From CAIQJJ01 sp964606085 (GTDB taxonomy: Bacteria > Chloroflexota > Anaerolineae > Anaerolineales > UBA4823), in the NCBI GenBank assembly GCA_964606085.1, contig CAZSFD010000086.1, positions 1 to 21,964 of the forward strand: a stretch of DNA of 21,964 bases. Reading direction: 5' to 3'. How positions within the stretch are numbered: the first letter of the stretch is position 1; each line of letters begins with the position of its first letter. The notes beneath the pieces were generated by a model. It made no database searches. It was not told the DNA's origin and saw only the letters and a program-made list of their open reading frames with translations. The translations under genes and the position numbers were made by a program. This document shows positions 1-7,900 of the stretch, piece by piece.

Positions 1-1
1 T

Positions 2-1036
2 GAAATTCAGGATTATTTCATTCAATCGGCCTTTCCCAGCCTCGAAACCATGCGTCAGATTTTGGCCGCGCTCGAAAATAGCGAAGGACTGGCAGTGAAC
101 GAAATACTGGCGCAGGTCAACGTCAGCCGCAGTATGCTCGAAAAAGCCCTGAAATTACTCGAAGTGGATGGGGCGGTGGGTGTCACTTTTGAGAAAAGCA
201 AGACCCTCTATTTTCGCACCCCCAACCCCTGGCAGCCCGAAACCGAGCGCATCGAACGCGTCACCACGCTGCGGCGCACCGAACAGGCCCAGATGCAAGC
301 GTATATGGCACACGCTGGTTGCCTGATGGAATTTCTTCAGCAGGCCCTTGACGATGGCAACCCCCAATCCTGCGGGCGCTGCGCCAATTGCCGGGGCAAG
401 GGGCTGCCGCACACGGTCACACACGCTCTCGTCACCGAGGCCGAAACCTATCTCAAGGGCGCGTCTATCCTGATCGAGCCGCGCCGGATGCTCCCGGCAG
501 GCATCTTCCCCGAACAAAAGCGCAAAATCCCGCCCGAATTGCTCAATGAAACCGGGCGCTCGCTGTGTTATTATGGCGACGCTGGTTGGGGTACGCTGGT
601 GCGCGCCGGGAAGTACGAACAAAACCATTTCTCTGATGAACTGGTGGAGGCCGCTGCCCGCTTAATCGGCGAAACCTGGAACCCCGATCCCTTCCCGGTT
701 TGGATGACCGCCATCCCCTCCTGTCGCCATCCAGGGCTGGTTGCCCATTTCGCCGAGCGTCTCGCGGCCCGGTTGAGAATCCCATTTGAGCCTGTTCTGA
801 CGCGCATCGCGGATGCCCAGCCGCAGAAGGCTATGCAAAACAGTTCCATGCAGGCCCGCAATGTGTTGAATACACTCGAAATTCGCGCCCCGATCCCTAA
901 CGCACCGGTTTTGCTGATAGATGACATTCTCGATTCCGGTTGGACGCTGACGATGGCGGGCTATCTGCTTCGGCAGCGTGGTTCTGGCATTGTTTACCCC
1001 TTTACCCTGGCGCAAGCCACTGCGAGAAACGCATGA
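2..1036 (+). CDS. recQ: RecQ-family DNA helicase, C-terminal part, fused to ComF-like phosphoribosyltransferase domain (5' end outside window)
   Basis: The frame is open from the first bases of the window, so only the last 344 residues are visible and the helicase motor lies upstream. In order I see a winged-helix-like segment (about residues 17-75 of the visible part), then the RecQ zinc-binding cysteines C107, C124, C127 and C130 in the pattern C-x16-C-x2-C-x2-C. A region of about 170 residues follows that is not HRDC. It ends in VLLIDDILDSGWT (303-315), the PRPP-binding loop of type I phosphoribosyltransferases, preceded by a ComF-like segment (AIPSCRHPGLVAHFAERLA). The expected role is 3'-5' DNA unwinding coupled to a nucleotide- or PRPP-sensing domain; that coupling is inferred. 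The stop overlaps the start of the DprA-like gene (ATGA), so the two are probably translated together. RecQ identity is well supported; the substrate of the PRTase domain is unknown. Confidence 0.85.
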   Translation, partial: EIQDYFIQSAFPSLETMRQILAALENSEGLAVNEILAQVNVSRSMLEKALKLLEVDGAVGVTFEKSKTLYFRTPNPWQPETERIERVTTLRRTEQAQMQAYMAHAGCLMEFLQQALDDGNPQSCGRCANCRGKGLPHTVTHALVTEAETYLKGASILIEPRRMLPAGIFPEQKRKIPPELLNETGRSLCYYGDAGWGTLVRAGKYEQNHFSDELVEAAARLIGETWNPDPFPVWMTAIPSCRHPGLVAHFAERLAARLRIPFEPVLTRIADAQPQKAMQNSSMQARNVLNTLEIRAPIPNAPVLLIDDILDSGWTLTMAGYLLRQRGSGIVYPFTLAQATARNA

Positions 1037-2004
1037 TCACCCCCGACTCACAAGTTTTACTGCTGCTTTGCTCTCACCTGGGCTTGCCCTCCGACCCATC
1101 TTTTGCCCCCTTGACTCTGCGGGAGTGGAATCCACTGGCGCGCAAACTGCAAGCCAAAGATTTACGCCCTGGCGCTTTGCTGGATTGGGGCGAAGCGGAC
1201 TTGCGCTCACAATTAACCCTTACCGCCGATGAATCCCAACACCTCGCCAGCCTGCTAGAACGCAGTGGTGTGTTAGCAATCGCCCTCGAAAGGCTGGAAT
1301 CGCTTGGCATCTACGCTCTCACCCGCGCCGATGCCGATTACCCCCAACGCTATCGCCAGCGCCTGAAAGATTCTGCTCCTGCGGTGTTGTTCTACGCCGG
1401 CGAAAAGGCCCTGCTCGGCCAGCCGGGGATTGCCGTGGTGGGGTCGCGCCATCTCGATGACGCCGGGCAGGAGTGCGCTAAATTCGTCGGCAATGCGTGC
1501 GGGATTTCGGGGCAGGTGCTTTATTCGGGTGGAGCGAAAGGCGTGGACACCCTCAGCATGGATGCCGCGCTTGAAGCGCGTGGTACTGCTGTTGGCGTGT
1601 TGGCTGACAGTCTGGAAAAAGCAGTCCGTACCCGGCAGGAAGCGCTGCGCAGCGGCGACCTATGCCTGGTCACGCCTTACAGCCCGAATGCCGGTTTCTC
1701 CGTCGGCGCGGCGATGGGGCGCAACCGGTTGATCTACTGCCTGGCCGATTACGCCATCGTGGTCGCCTCGGATGCTGAAACCGGCGGTACCTGGGCGGGA
1801 GCCACCGAAACGCTTAAAAATGCCTGGGTTCCGGTTTTCGTCCTCGATCATGCCCAAATGCCCGATGGCAACAAACTGCTGCTGCAAAAAGGGGGATTGC
1901 CCTTCCCGCATCCATTCAGAGAGACACCGCTCAACCTGGCAGCATGGCTTGGCGAAAAAGCGGCTCAGTTGCCTCAAGCGCCGAAACAACTGGGGTTATT
2001 TTAG
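1033..2004 (+). CDS. DprA/Smf-like DNA-processing protein
   Basis: This 323-aa protein starts at the ATG of an ATGA overlap with the RecQ-PRTase gene; an in-frame ATG further upstream (940) would lie inside that gene and is not needed. A helical N-terminal part (1-130) precedes a Rossmann-like domain with the DprA hallmarks: GIAVVGSRH (132-140), YSGGAKGVDTLSMDAAL (164-180) and MGRNRLI (228-234). After about residue 275 there is only a short tail, so the C-terminal winged helix of many DprA proteins seems absent. Canonical DprA binds single-stranded DNA and loads RecA during transformation; smaller DprA-like proteins also occur in mobile and defence-type loci. Pairing with a RecQ-PRTase suggests work on single-stranded DNA made by the helicase (inference). 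It could be the chromosomal dprA, but the coupling argues for a specialised paralogue. Confidence 0.82.
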   Translation: MITPDSQVLLLLCSHLGLPSDPSFAPLTLREWNPLARKLQAKDLRPGALLDWGEADLRSQLTLTADESQHLASLLERSGVLAIALERLESLGIYALTRADADYPQRYRQRLKDSAPAVLFYAGEKALLGQPGIAVVGSRHLDDAGQECAKFVGNACGISGQVLYSGGAKGVDTLSMDAALEARGTAVGVLADSLEKAVRTRQEALRSGDLCLVTPYSPNAGFSVGAAMGRNRLIYCLADYAIVVASDAETGGTWAGATETLKNAWVPVFVLDHAQMPDGNKLLLQKGGLPFPHPFRETPLNLAAWLGEKAAQLPQAPKQLGLF

Positions 2005-2302
2005 TCTTCCTTTTTACACCCACACCATCAACATTGGGCCGCGGTATAAACCTGATATATGGGTATAAATTCCGCCCCGCCTGGAATGTACCCACAAAAT
2101 AAAGGAGAAAATGGCGAAAACGGCGTAATTCCCCTACATATTGGGGCGTTTTGAGAAAGCCATTTCCATATATCATCATGCCGCACTCCCGATGCTCAAA
2201 AGGCAAAGGGAGTGCGACCTTTTTGGCTGCCCACCTTATGAGGATAGTGTGAGCGTTGTGATGCGAATCACTTGCAACCGTGTGCGATGGTTTCTGTGGA
2301 GA
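2005..2302. other. Intergenic region between convergent dprA-like and beta-helix genes
   Basis: No convincing gene. It holds the terminator-like hairpin at 2182-2224. A purine-rich AAAGGAG followed by ATG at about 2111 opens only a five-codon frame, so it is not called as a gene. Confidence 0.5.
2182..2224 (+). terminator. Rho-independent terminator-like hairpin downstream of dprA-like gene
   Basis: A perfect 9-bp stem, CGCACTCCC (2182-2190) with GGGAGTGCG (2208-2216), encloses a 17-nt loop and is followed 3 nt later by five T (2220-2224). The long loop and short T-run make it imperfect. It lies about 180 nt after the dprA-like stop and would end the RecQ-DprA transcript. On the other strand no T-run follows the stem. 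Confidence 0.45.
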
Positions 2303-3496
2303 CTAACGGGTAACGAGTGGCAGAAAGATTTGGTAGGTTTTCTCGCTCCCCAAAAGCGCAAACTCGCCTGTGGCGCAGGTCGTGACCGTGATCTGGTTCT
2401 GGCCCGTGTTGCGGGTGATGCTTCCGGGCAGCGTGCAGGTCGTCGTGGCATCCACCCATTCGCCCGTGGTTTCGTCGAAGACGGCCAGGAACAGGCTGTT
2501 CTCATCCAGACCGGCTACGTCAACATCTCGATAGGTCAGCGTGATTTCGATGGGCAGGAGAAATGCGGGGGCGATGGACAGCGTCTGCGCCAGCGGTTGT
2601 GTCACCTGCAAAGTAAAGTTCATCCCGGCAGGCAGGCGCGGCGCTGGCGGCGGTTTCGTTGGCTGTGGCGTGGGCAGCAGACGGATGATTCTCCAACCAC
2701 CTACGGCCCCAGGCGGCAGGCGGATGATGATTTCGCGCCCCGCGCCGACGGTGCTGGTGATGACGGTTGATGCGCCCGGATCGATCATGGCTGAGTCGCC
2801 GAATTCGTCAGCGCCGAGATCGGCCTGGGTGATGATCGGGCGCAGATCGGCCTCGAAATCGGTGGTAATGCTGGTCGTCGCGCCGGCGTCAATGGCGGGG
2901 GAGCCGAGGGTGAGATGGAAATCGCCGCCGGGCAAATCCAAAAATTGCGGATCGCCATACACTGAGTTAAGGTTGGTAACCCCTTGCACATCGGTCTGGT
3001 TGCCGTGAAACAGGGTGTGATCGGCGGTGACCACTGCCCCGCCGGAGGCCGCGATGCCCACCGTGTGGCTGACGATAATGGTGTTGGTAATCTGGACATC
3101 CGCCGCCACCACGCTGATGCCCTGTTCGGACGCCGCGCCGCTGCCTGCCAGGGTGGTGTGCAAAATTTCCAAAGGCGCGATGCTATTGATGTAAACCGAT
3201 GCACCGCCGAGTGAAGCGTGGTTGCCGAAAAAGACGGTGTTGCTGACCCGGCTGGAAACCGATCCGCCGCTGAGTAGCGCTAAACCTCCCCCGGCCGCGT
3301 TCAGGCTGGTGTTGCCGCGAAAGATGCTGCCTTCGACGAGCGCGGGCTGGGGCAGGTAAGCGCCGCCTCCTGCTTGCGTGGCTGTGTTGTTTTCAAAAGT
3401 CGTGCGGGTGATATGAACGGGGATATTTTCAGCGGTGAACCCCTGGCGGAAATACAGCCCGCCGCCCTCCACCCCGGCGGCGTTCCCGGTCAGCAT
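2303..3496 (-). CDS. Right-handed beta-helix (polymorphic outer-membrane-type) surface protein, N-terminally truncated, possible pseudogene
   Basis: From the only usable ATG this gives 397 aa. Residues 1-170 are beta-helix rungs with repeated F-x-x-N-x-A/T and GGG turns (TTFENNTATQAGGG, SIFRGNTSLNAAGGG, TVFFGNHASLGG), ending in GDFHLTLGSPAIDAG (191-205), the usual end of this family. A PT-rich segment and a beta-rich module (ITLTYRDVDVAGLDENSL ... GEFALLG) follow, then the terminal YQIFLPLVTR motif common in Chloroflexota secreted proteins. There is no signal peptide. The frame continues upstream as NLLRNYT, which still looks like a beta-helix rung, but before about 3515 the resemblance stops and a stop codon lies at 3569-3571. 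The start of the gene therefore appears lost, and the product would probably not be exported. A surface adhesin or glycan-binding role is inferred from the fold only. Confidence 0.72.
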   Translation of the reverse strand: MLTGNAAGVEGGGLYFRQGFTAENIPVHITRTTFENNTATQAGGGAYLPQPALVEGSIFRGNTSLNAAGGGLALLSGGSVSSRVSNTVFFGNHASLGGASVYINSIAPLEILHTTLAGSGAASEQGISVVAADVQITNTIIVSHTVGIAASGGAVVTADHTLFHGNQTDVQGVTNLNSVYGDPQFLDLPGGDFHLTLGSPAIDAGATTSITTDFEADLRPIITQADLGADEFGDSAMIDPGASTVITSTVGAGREIIIRLPPGAVGGWRIIRLLPTPQPTKPPPAPRLPAGMNFTLQVTQPLAQTLSIAPAFLLPIEITLTYRDVDVAGLDENSLFLAVFDETTGEWVDATTTCTLPGSITRNTGQNQITVTTCATGEFALLGSEKTYQIFLPLVTR

Positions 3497-3527
3497 GGTG
3501 TAATTGCGAAGTAAATTCGGGGGGACA

Positions 3528-3604
3528 GGAAAGTGCGGCGTTATCCCGCAGGCTTTCCCCGGAGCGGATTATTTTATCGGCGAATAAGCGCCGATTTTGT
3601 TTTT
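3528..3604 (+). terminator. Double hairpin, second one terminator-like, with no gene on its strand
   Basis: First hairpin: GGAAAGTGCGG (3528-3538) pairs with CCGCA (3546-3550) and CTTTCC (3553-3558) with a 2-nt bulge. Second hairpin: ATCGGCG (3576-3582) pairs perfectly with CGCCGAT (3589-3595) over a 6-nt loop and is followed by TTTGTTTTT. The second is a good intrinsic terminator shape on the + strand, yet no + strand gene ends here. It may be a relic of a former neighbour or the end of a small RNA. Confidence 0.45.
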
Positions 3605-3695
3605 AAAAGACCAGTGATGGGGTTTGTTGCCATCTTTTACATTCTACTTGATATTGGGTAAAAATTCAATAACAAGATTGTGCCCACATTCCGTT

Positions 3696-3719
3696 AGTAA
3701 TTCGCAATGGTGCATACGA
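3696..3719 (+). repeat. Imperfect 24-bp direct repeat, left copy, flanking the HNH gene pair
   Basis: Begins AGTAATTCGC and ends GCATACGA. It matches the copy at about 4789-4812 (begins AGTAATTTGC, ends GCATGCGA) at 20 of 24 positions in the same orientation. The pair brackets the RHH/HNH cassette. Confidence 0.35.
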
Positions 3720-3824
3720 ACCATAAGAATACCGTATCCCCGAAATGATCTGTAACAGCTTATTGTGTGGAGGGCGACAGCAGGCAACCCTGATGAGTTT
3801 TGCTTGTGATGTTTGGTGATGATT

Positions 3825-4253
3825 TTACAGAACTGGCGGATGCTCCCCGATACCCGATGGGATACGACGCAAATTCACCAGACCGTTCCGGTTGAGTTGC
3901 AGTTTTTCAACAGATGCTCTTCCAATAGGCGTGATCCCCAAAATCTGCGTGCCGTCATCGCTCCAGACAAAATGGTCGCTCCAGCTGTGCTGGCGCGGGT
4001 GAAACAGCGGTACGGTGGATTGGCTAACCGGATCGAATGCCTCAGTACTGGTATATTTTCGGTTATTACACCCTTGACAGGAGAGCGCCAAATTATCGGA
4101 TGTACCGACGCCACCTTTTGAGAGCGGAATGATGTGTTCGATAGAAAATGGATCGGGAGAGTACTGCTCTTGTGAAAGGCAGTATTCGCAGCAGCCTTTG
4201 GCCCGTTCGGCCAAGTAGGCACGCTGCCTGGATGCTACAGGGGGTTCAGGCAT
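3825..4253 (-). CDS. HNH endonuclease
   Basis: A 142-aa protein with a compact HNH (treble-clef, beta-beta-alpha metal) domain: C22-x2-C25, then EHIIPLSKGG (39-48), NLAL (54-57), C59-x2-C62 and NNRK. The two CxxC pairs form a structural zinc site; H40 and N54 belong to the catalytic metal site. The C-terminal 60 residues (SWSDHFVWSDDG, RASVEKLQLN) are typical of small stand-alone HNH proteins of Chloroflexota and cyanobacteria. The gene starts inside the end of the upstream RHH/coiled-coil gene (ATGCCTGA, 8-nt overlap), so the two form a coupled pair. It is probably a DNA nicking or cutting enzyme; the target is unknown, and defence, mobile-element and repair roles are all possible. Confidence 0.85.
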   Translation of the reverse strand: MPEPPVASRQRAYLAERAKGCCEYCLSQEQYSPDPFSIEHIIPLSKGGVGTSDNLALSCQGCNNRKYTSTEAFDPVSQSTVPLFHPRQHSWSDHFVWSDDGTQILGITPIGRASVEKLQLNRNGLVNLRRIPSGIGEHPPVL

Positions 4254-4647
4254 GGGAAGCAGATAGTCCGAGAGTATCCATCAGCGCAGGCACAGTGGTT
4301 TTCCGCAAACGTGCCAATTCGACCACCGCTTTCATGCGACGAACGTTGGCCTCTTCGATTTTGTCGGACAGGGAAATGAGTTCAGTCTGTTCCTGTTCGG
4401 TCAGGATTTCCGCATCTCGCTTTGCTAACAGGATACGATAGCGCCCCCATTTAGCAGACGAAAGGGTGGTATTGATTTTTTTGAGTAACTTGCTTTCTTC
4501 GGATGACAATCGCGCAGAAACGGCCTGGTTATTTAATTCCCTTTGCAACAGGCGCATAATATACATATCCGGAGTCAGCCCCAGCTGATCTGCCGCTTTC
4601 ACCAACCGGCGTTCCAGTTCGGAATTCACATTCAAGTGGATGGTCAT
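4246..4647 (-). CDS. Ribbon-helix-helix-like N-terminus with helical C-terminal region, partner of HNH endonuclease
   Basis: I choose the ATG at 4647 because CGGAGG lies 6 nt upstream of it; a GTG 21 nt further upstream would add seven residues. The product is 133 aa. Residues 1-45 (MTIHLNVNSELERRLVKAADQLGLTPDMYIMRLLQREL) look like a CopG/Arc-type ribbon-helix-helix. The rest is helical and charged, with SDKIEEANVRRMKAVVELARLRKTTVPALMDTLGL at the end. I know similar hypothetical proteins next to HNH genes in Chloroflexota and cyanobacteria, but no function. The overlap with the HNH gene suggests it controls, tethers or inhibits the nuclease, as an antitoxin-like partner might (inference). Confidence 0.75.
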   Translation of the reverse strand: MTIHLNVNSELERRLVKAADQLGLTPDMYIMRLLQRELNNQAVSARLSSEESKLLKKINTTLSSAKWGRYRILLAKRDAEILTEQEQTELISLSDKIEEANVRRMKAVVELARLRKTTVPALMDTLGLSASHA

Positions 4648-4788
4648 GATTGCCTCCGGGTGAACCACATCCTTCAGATTGGTTACCTGTAATGGTAGAT
4701 GCTCATTCTCGGGTCTGGAGTTCTATCTTGATGTTACGTGCTGGGATATTCTTCAAAACCTGGCGACGATCTCACATCAACGCCAGGT

Positions 4789-4812
4789 AGTAATTTGCCA
4801 GGGTGCATGCGA
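4789..4812 (+). repeat. Imperfect 24-bp direct repeat, right copy, flanking the HNH gene pair
   Basis: Same orientation as the copy at about 3696-3719, 20 of 24 positions identical. It lies upstream of the RHH/HNH pair, in the gap before the terminator hairpin at 4865-4897. Confidence 0.35.
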
Positions 4813-4864
4813 TAATAATTCGTGTTTGCATGGCTATGTGACAAGCATCTTGCCGTGAAGCCAT

Positions 4865-4897
4865 AAGAGCCAGGGCGATGCCCTGGCTCTTTGTTTT
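4865..4897. terminator. Strong hairpin terminator at the 3' end of the 1532-aa secreted protein gene
   Basis: A perfect 12-bp stem, AAGAGCCAGGGC (4865-4876) with GCCCTGGCTCTT (4880-4891), closes over three bases and continues into TTGTTTT on the + strand. On the - strand, where the secreted-protein gene ends at 4917, the stem follows the stop closely but the T-tract is short. I read it as the terminator of that gene, possibly bidirectional. The remainder of 4648-4916 shows no gene. Confidence 0.6.
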
Positions 4898-4916
4898 ATC
4901 AGGCAGAGTCGCTATT

Positions 4917-7900
4917 TTACGGAATCCAGATCAACCAGATCGGTGTCGCTTCCACTGCCCAGCCAAAGACATCGCGATACTCAATGACGATGCTTTCGCC
5001 AGCGTGGTCGGCCAATATCTCGCGGGGAATTTCGATCACCGCCGCTTCGGGTCTTCCTTTGCTGGAATAGTGGTAGGTGAAAATATCATGTGCATCAGCC
5101 ACCATCGCAATGAGATCATCTACCACGGCAGGTTGAGCAGAATCAGACTGCGAGGAGAAGTAGAAGCGGCCTGTGGTTGGCAGGCGAACGGGCAGGGTGA
5201 TGGCCGTCTGGTAGAAGATTTCGCCGGTGGCCTCGACAAAGCGCTCTGCAATGGCTTCGCCAACCTGGATGCTGGTGAATGTGGCTGGCGGGGTGTGGAA
5301 GATGGCGGGTAGATGCACCAGGTAGGGGACGGCATTGATCGGCAAGGAGAGCGGGCCGCCGATGCGTTCGTCGAATATCCATTGCTTCGCGTAATTGTTG
5401 AAGAAATCGGCGTCGGTCCAATGGATTGCCAGGAGGGATTCGGCGGGTTGCCCGATGTGGCGGGTGGCGGTGGTTGGGACGAAGAATGTGACCAGGATGC
5501 TGGTTTGCGCACCAGGGGCCAGATCTTCAGTTTGCCAAAGCAACGTGTTGGAGATGACCTGGACGTTTTCTGGGTAAACCGTGAGCGTGATTGCAGGGGA
5601 AAAGCTGATTGAGAGCGTGGGGGTGAAAGCCACGTCGTTGCCGAGGTTGCCCACCGTAAAGCGCACTTCCACTTCGTTGTCTTCACCCCAGGTCAGAAAG
5701 TCGAGCGCTTCGCCGGTGAGTGTGCGCGTGATGCCATCTACTACGTAGAAAGCCTGCAAGCCGGCGCCGTTTGCTTCCACAAATTGTGGCGCGGCCGTAT
5801 CGGTGACAATCATGCCAAAATCATCGCGGCCCGTGAGCAACGCGCCAGCGCTGACCTGGTAACGACCACCGCGCAAGACGGCAAACTGGTTGAATAAAAC
5901 GGCATGAACAGATTCGCCCCGTCCGCTGGCGCCGGCCACGGGCAGGGTGATGGGCAGGTTGAAATGCAGCAGGGTGTCTGTGTAATTGAAATTGAGCGTG
6001 GGGGCCGTGCCGCTCAAGGCCAGGAAGTAGGTGAGGGCCGATGTGCCGCGCGGGGAAGCGTCCAGGTCGGCGGCTATGTGAGTGTTCAACGTGCTCATCT
6101 CTGCATCGGTCAGCAGCAGGGCCAGGGTGGGGGTGACGTGGGCGGCCAGGGTGTCGGTGATTTCGAGCGAGTGCGCCAGGCCCGAGGTGTATCGCGGCGC
6201 TTCGCCAGCGGCATTGCGGATGGCGAGTTTGGCCGGGGGCAATCCAAAATCTGCCGGTGCGCCATCGGCCTGGAATTGGATGGGGATTTCGAGGATGCGG
6301 CCTTGCAGGTGTGTGACGGCGGGGTCTATCTGTAACTCGAAGTAGTAGATGCCAAAGGTGGTGTCGGGGATAGCAGACACGTTCAGGAAGGGCATGTCGG
6401 GCCACAGGGCGGGCGGCACATTTTGGGTGAACAGGGCGGTGGCGGTGATCCCGGCGGGCGGCAGGGGGATGATGCGGACATTCGTCCAATCTGCGCCGGT
6501 GTTGTTATTGACTTCCAGGCGCAGCCAGGTGCGGTCGCCCAGGTTGAGCAGACTGAGCAACAGTTCGCGGCCATCGCGCCCGCCCACGTAGGTGGTGGCG
6601 GCGCTTTCGCCAAAGCCCCAACTCTGGAAGAAGATGCCATCCTGAAATAAGCCGCGGTCAGCGGTGTCATGCAGTTCGTAGGGGTCTCGGAGTTCATAAT
6701 CGAGGAAGAAGGTGTCGCGGATGGTGCTGAGGCTGATCGGGTTGACGCGGGCGGTGATGATGGGATCGCTGCGGGCGCCCAGCACGCCCTGTACGTGGGT
6801 ATCGTGGATTTCGTATTGCCCCGGGCCGGCATATGCCTGGCGGTAGCCAAAGGTAGCGCCATCGTGCAGCTTGAGCAGGCGCTCGAAGTTGCGCGTGTCG
6901 GCATCTATGGTGGCGTGGATGATGATTGAGTCGGTCGCGAAGGGGGCGGTGGCGCGCTGCTGGAAGATGAGATATTGGTAGCCGCCGTCAACCGTCTGGC
7001 TGATCAGTTGGCTGCGTTCGGCCGTGTAGGAATTTTCCCAGGTGCCGTTGCGCGGCGTGATGGTGAAGCCAATCCCGCGGAACAGGCGGCTTTCGATGAA
7101 ATTCTCCAACGCGCCCACCGGCTGGCCCAGGTTGCGCGTCTTGATCAGGATGTCGAGATCGCCCTGGACGCGCTGAGGCATGTAGCCTTTGAGGGCGTCG
7201 AAATCGGTCAGCAGCGTCTCGCGGCTGCCATCGCCATCGGTATCCACCCAGATGCCGAAGGTGACGTTGATCCATTGATGGCGTTCGCCGATGCTGCCCG
7301 GCCCGCAGGCGCACGAGGCCCAATTGAACAGGTCATAGAACCCGGCGCGGATGGGGATGGCATGGGTGCGGCTCCAGATGTCTTGATAGGTGATGCTGGT
7401 GGTGATCGGGGCTTGCGGCGGTTCAACGATTACATCCGCCAGGAACTCGCGATGCACCAGCGGGTCGCTGCCCAGGCCGGTGTAGACGGAGCCGCCGGTG
7501 GCATCTACCACCAACGTGCCAACCTGCGGGTCGCCGGTGAACGACACTGAACGCCCGAACAACTCGCCCGATTGGATGCCGTAGCGCAGGGCGGGTAGCT
7601 CCCAGTGCAGGGGCGGGAAAGCGCCCAAATCCCAGGTGACGGCGATGGCGGGCAGCAGCAGTTGGTGGTCGGCGGTGACGGTGATGGCGTGGGCATAGGT
7701 GATGGGGATGGTGACGAAGAAGCCGTCGCGCAGGGGGGCGTTGGTGGGCAGCGGGTCAATGTGGTAGCCGCCGGGCGTGGTCATGGTGACGAAGGTGTGG
7801 CCGTCCCAATCGTTCAAATCCAGGGTGTCGGTGATGCTGGTCAGGTTTTCGGGGGGCAGATAATCGCCATTTTCAAACATGAAGAGTGTGTTGCTGATCC

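Larger units (their letters stand above)
3515..3824. other. Gene-free stretch with two hairpins and one copy of a direct repeat
   Basis: I find no coding region. The stretch starts where the beta-helix homology breaks off, contains the two adjacent hairpins at 3528-3604, becomes AT-rich, and carries one copy of a 24-bp direct repeat at about 3696-3719. Confidence 0.5.

Noticed and set aside
940..1032. Longer N-terminus for the DprA-like protein
   Set aside because: It would overlap the conserved PRTase end of the RecQ gene; the ATGA overlap start at 1033 is the usual coupled arrangement.
2141..2770. Open frame of 209 codons on the + strand
   Set aside because: It runs through the terminator hairpin and then antisense to the beta-helix gene; the sequence has no protein-like features.
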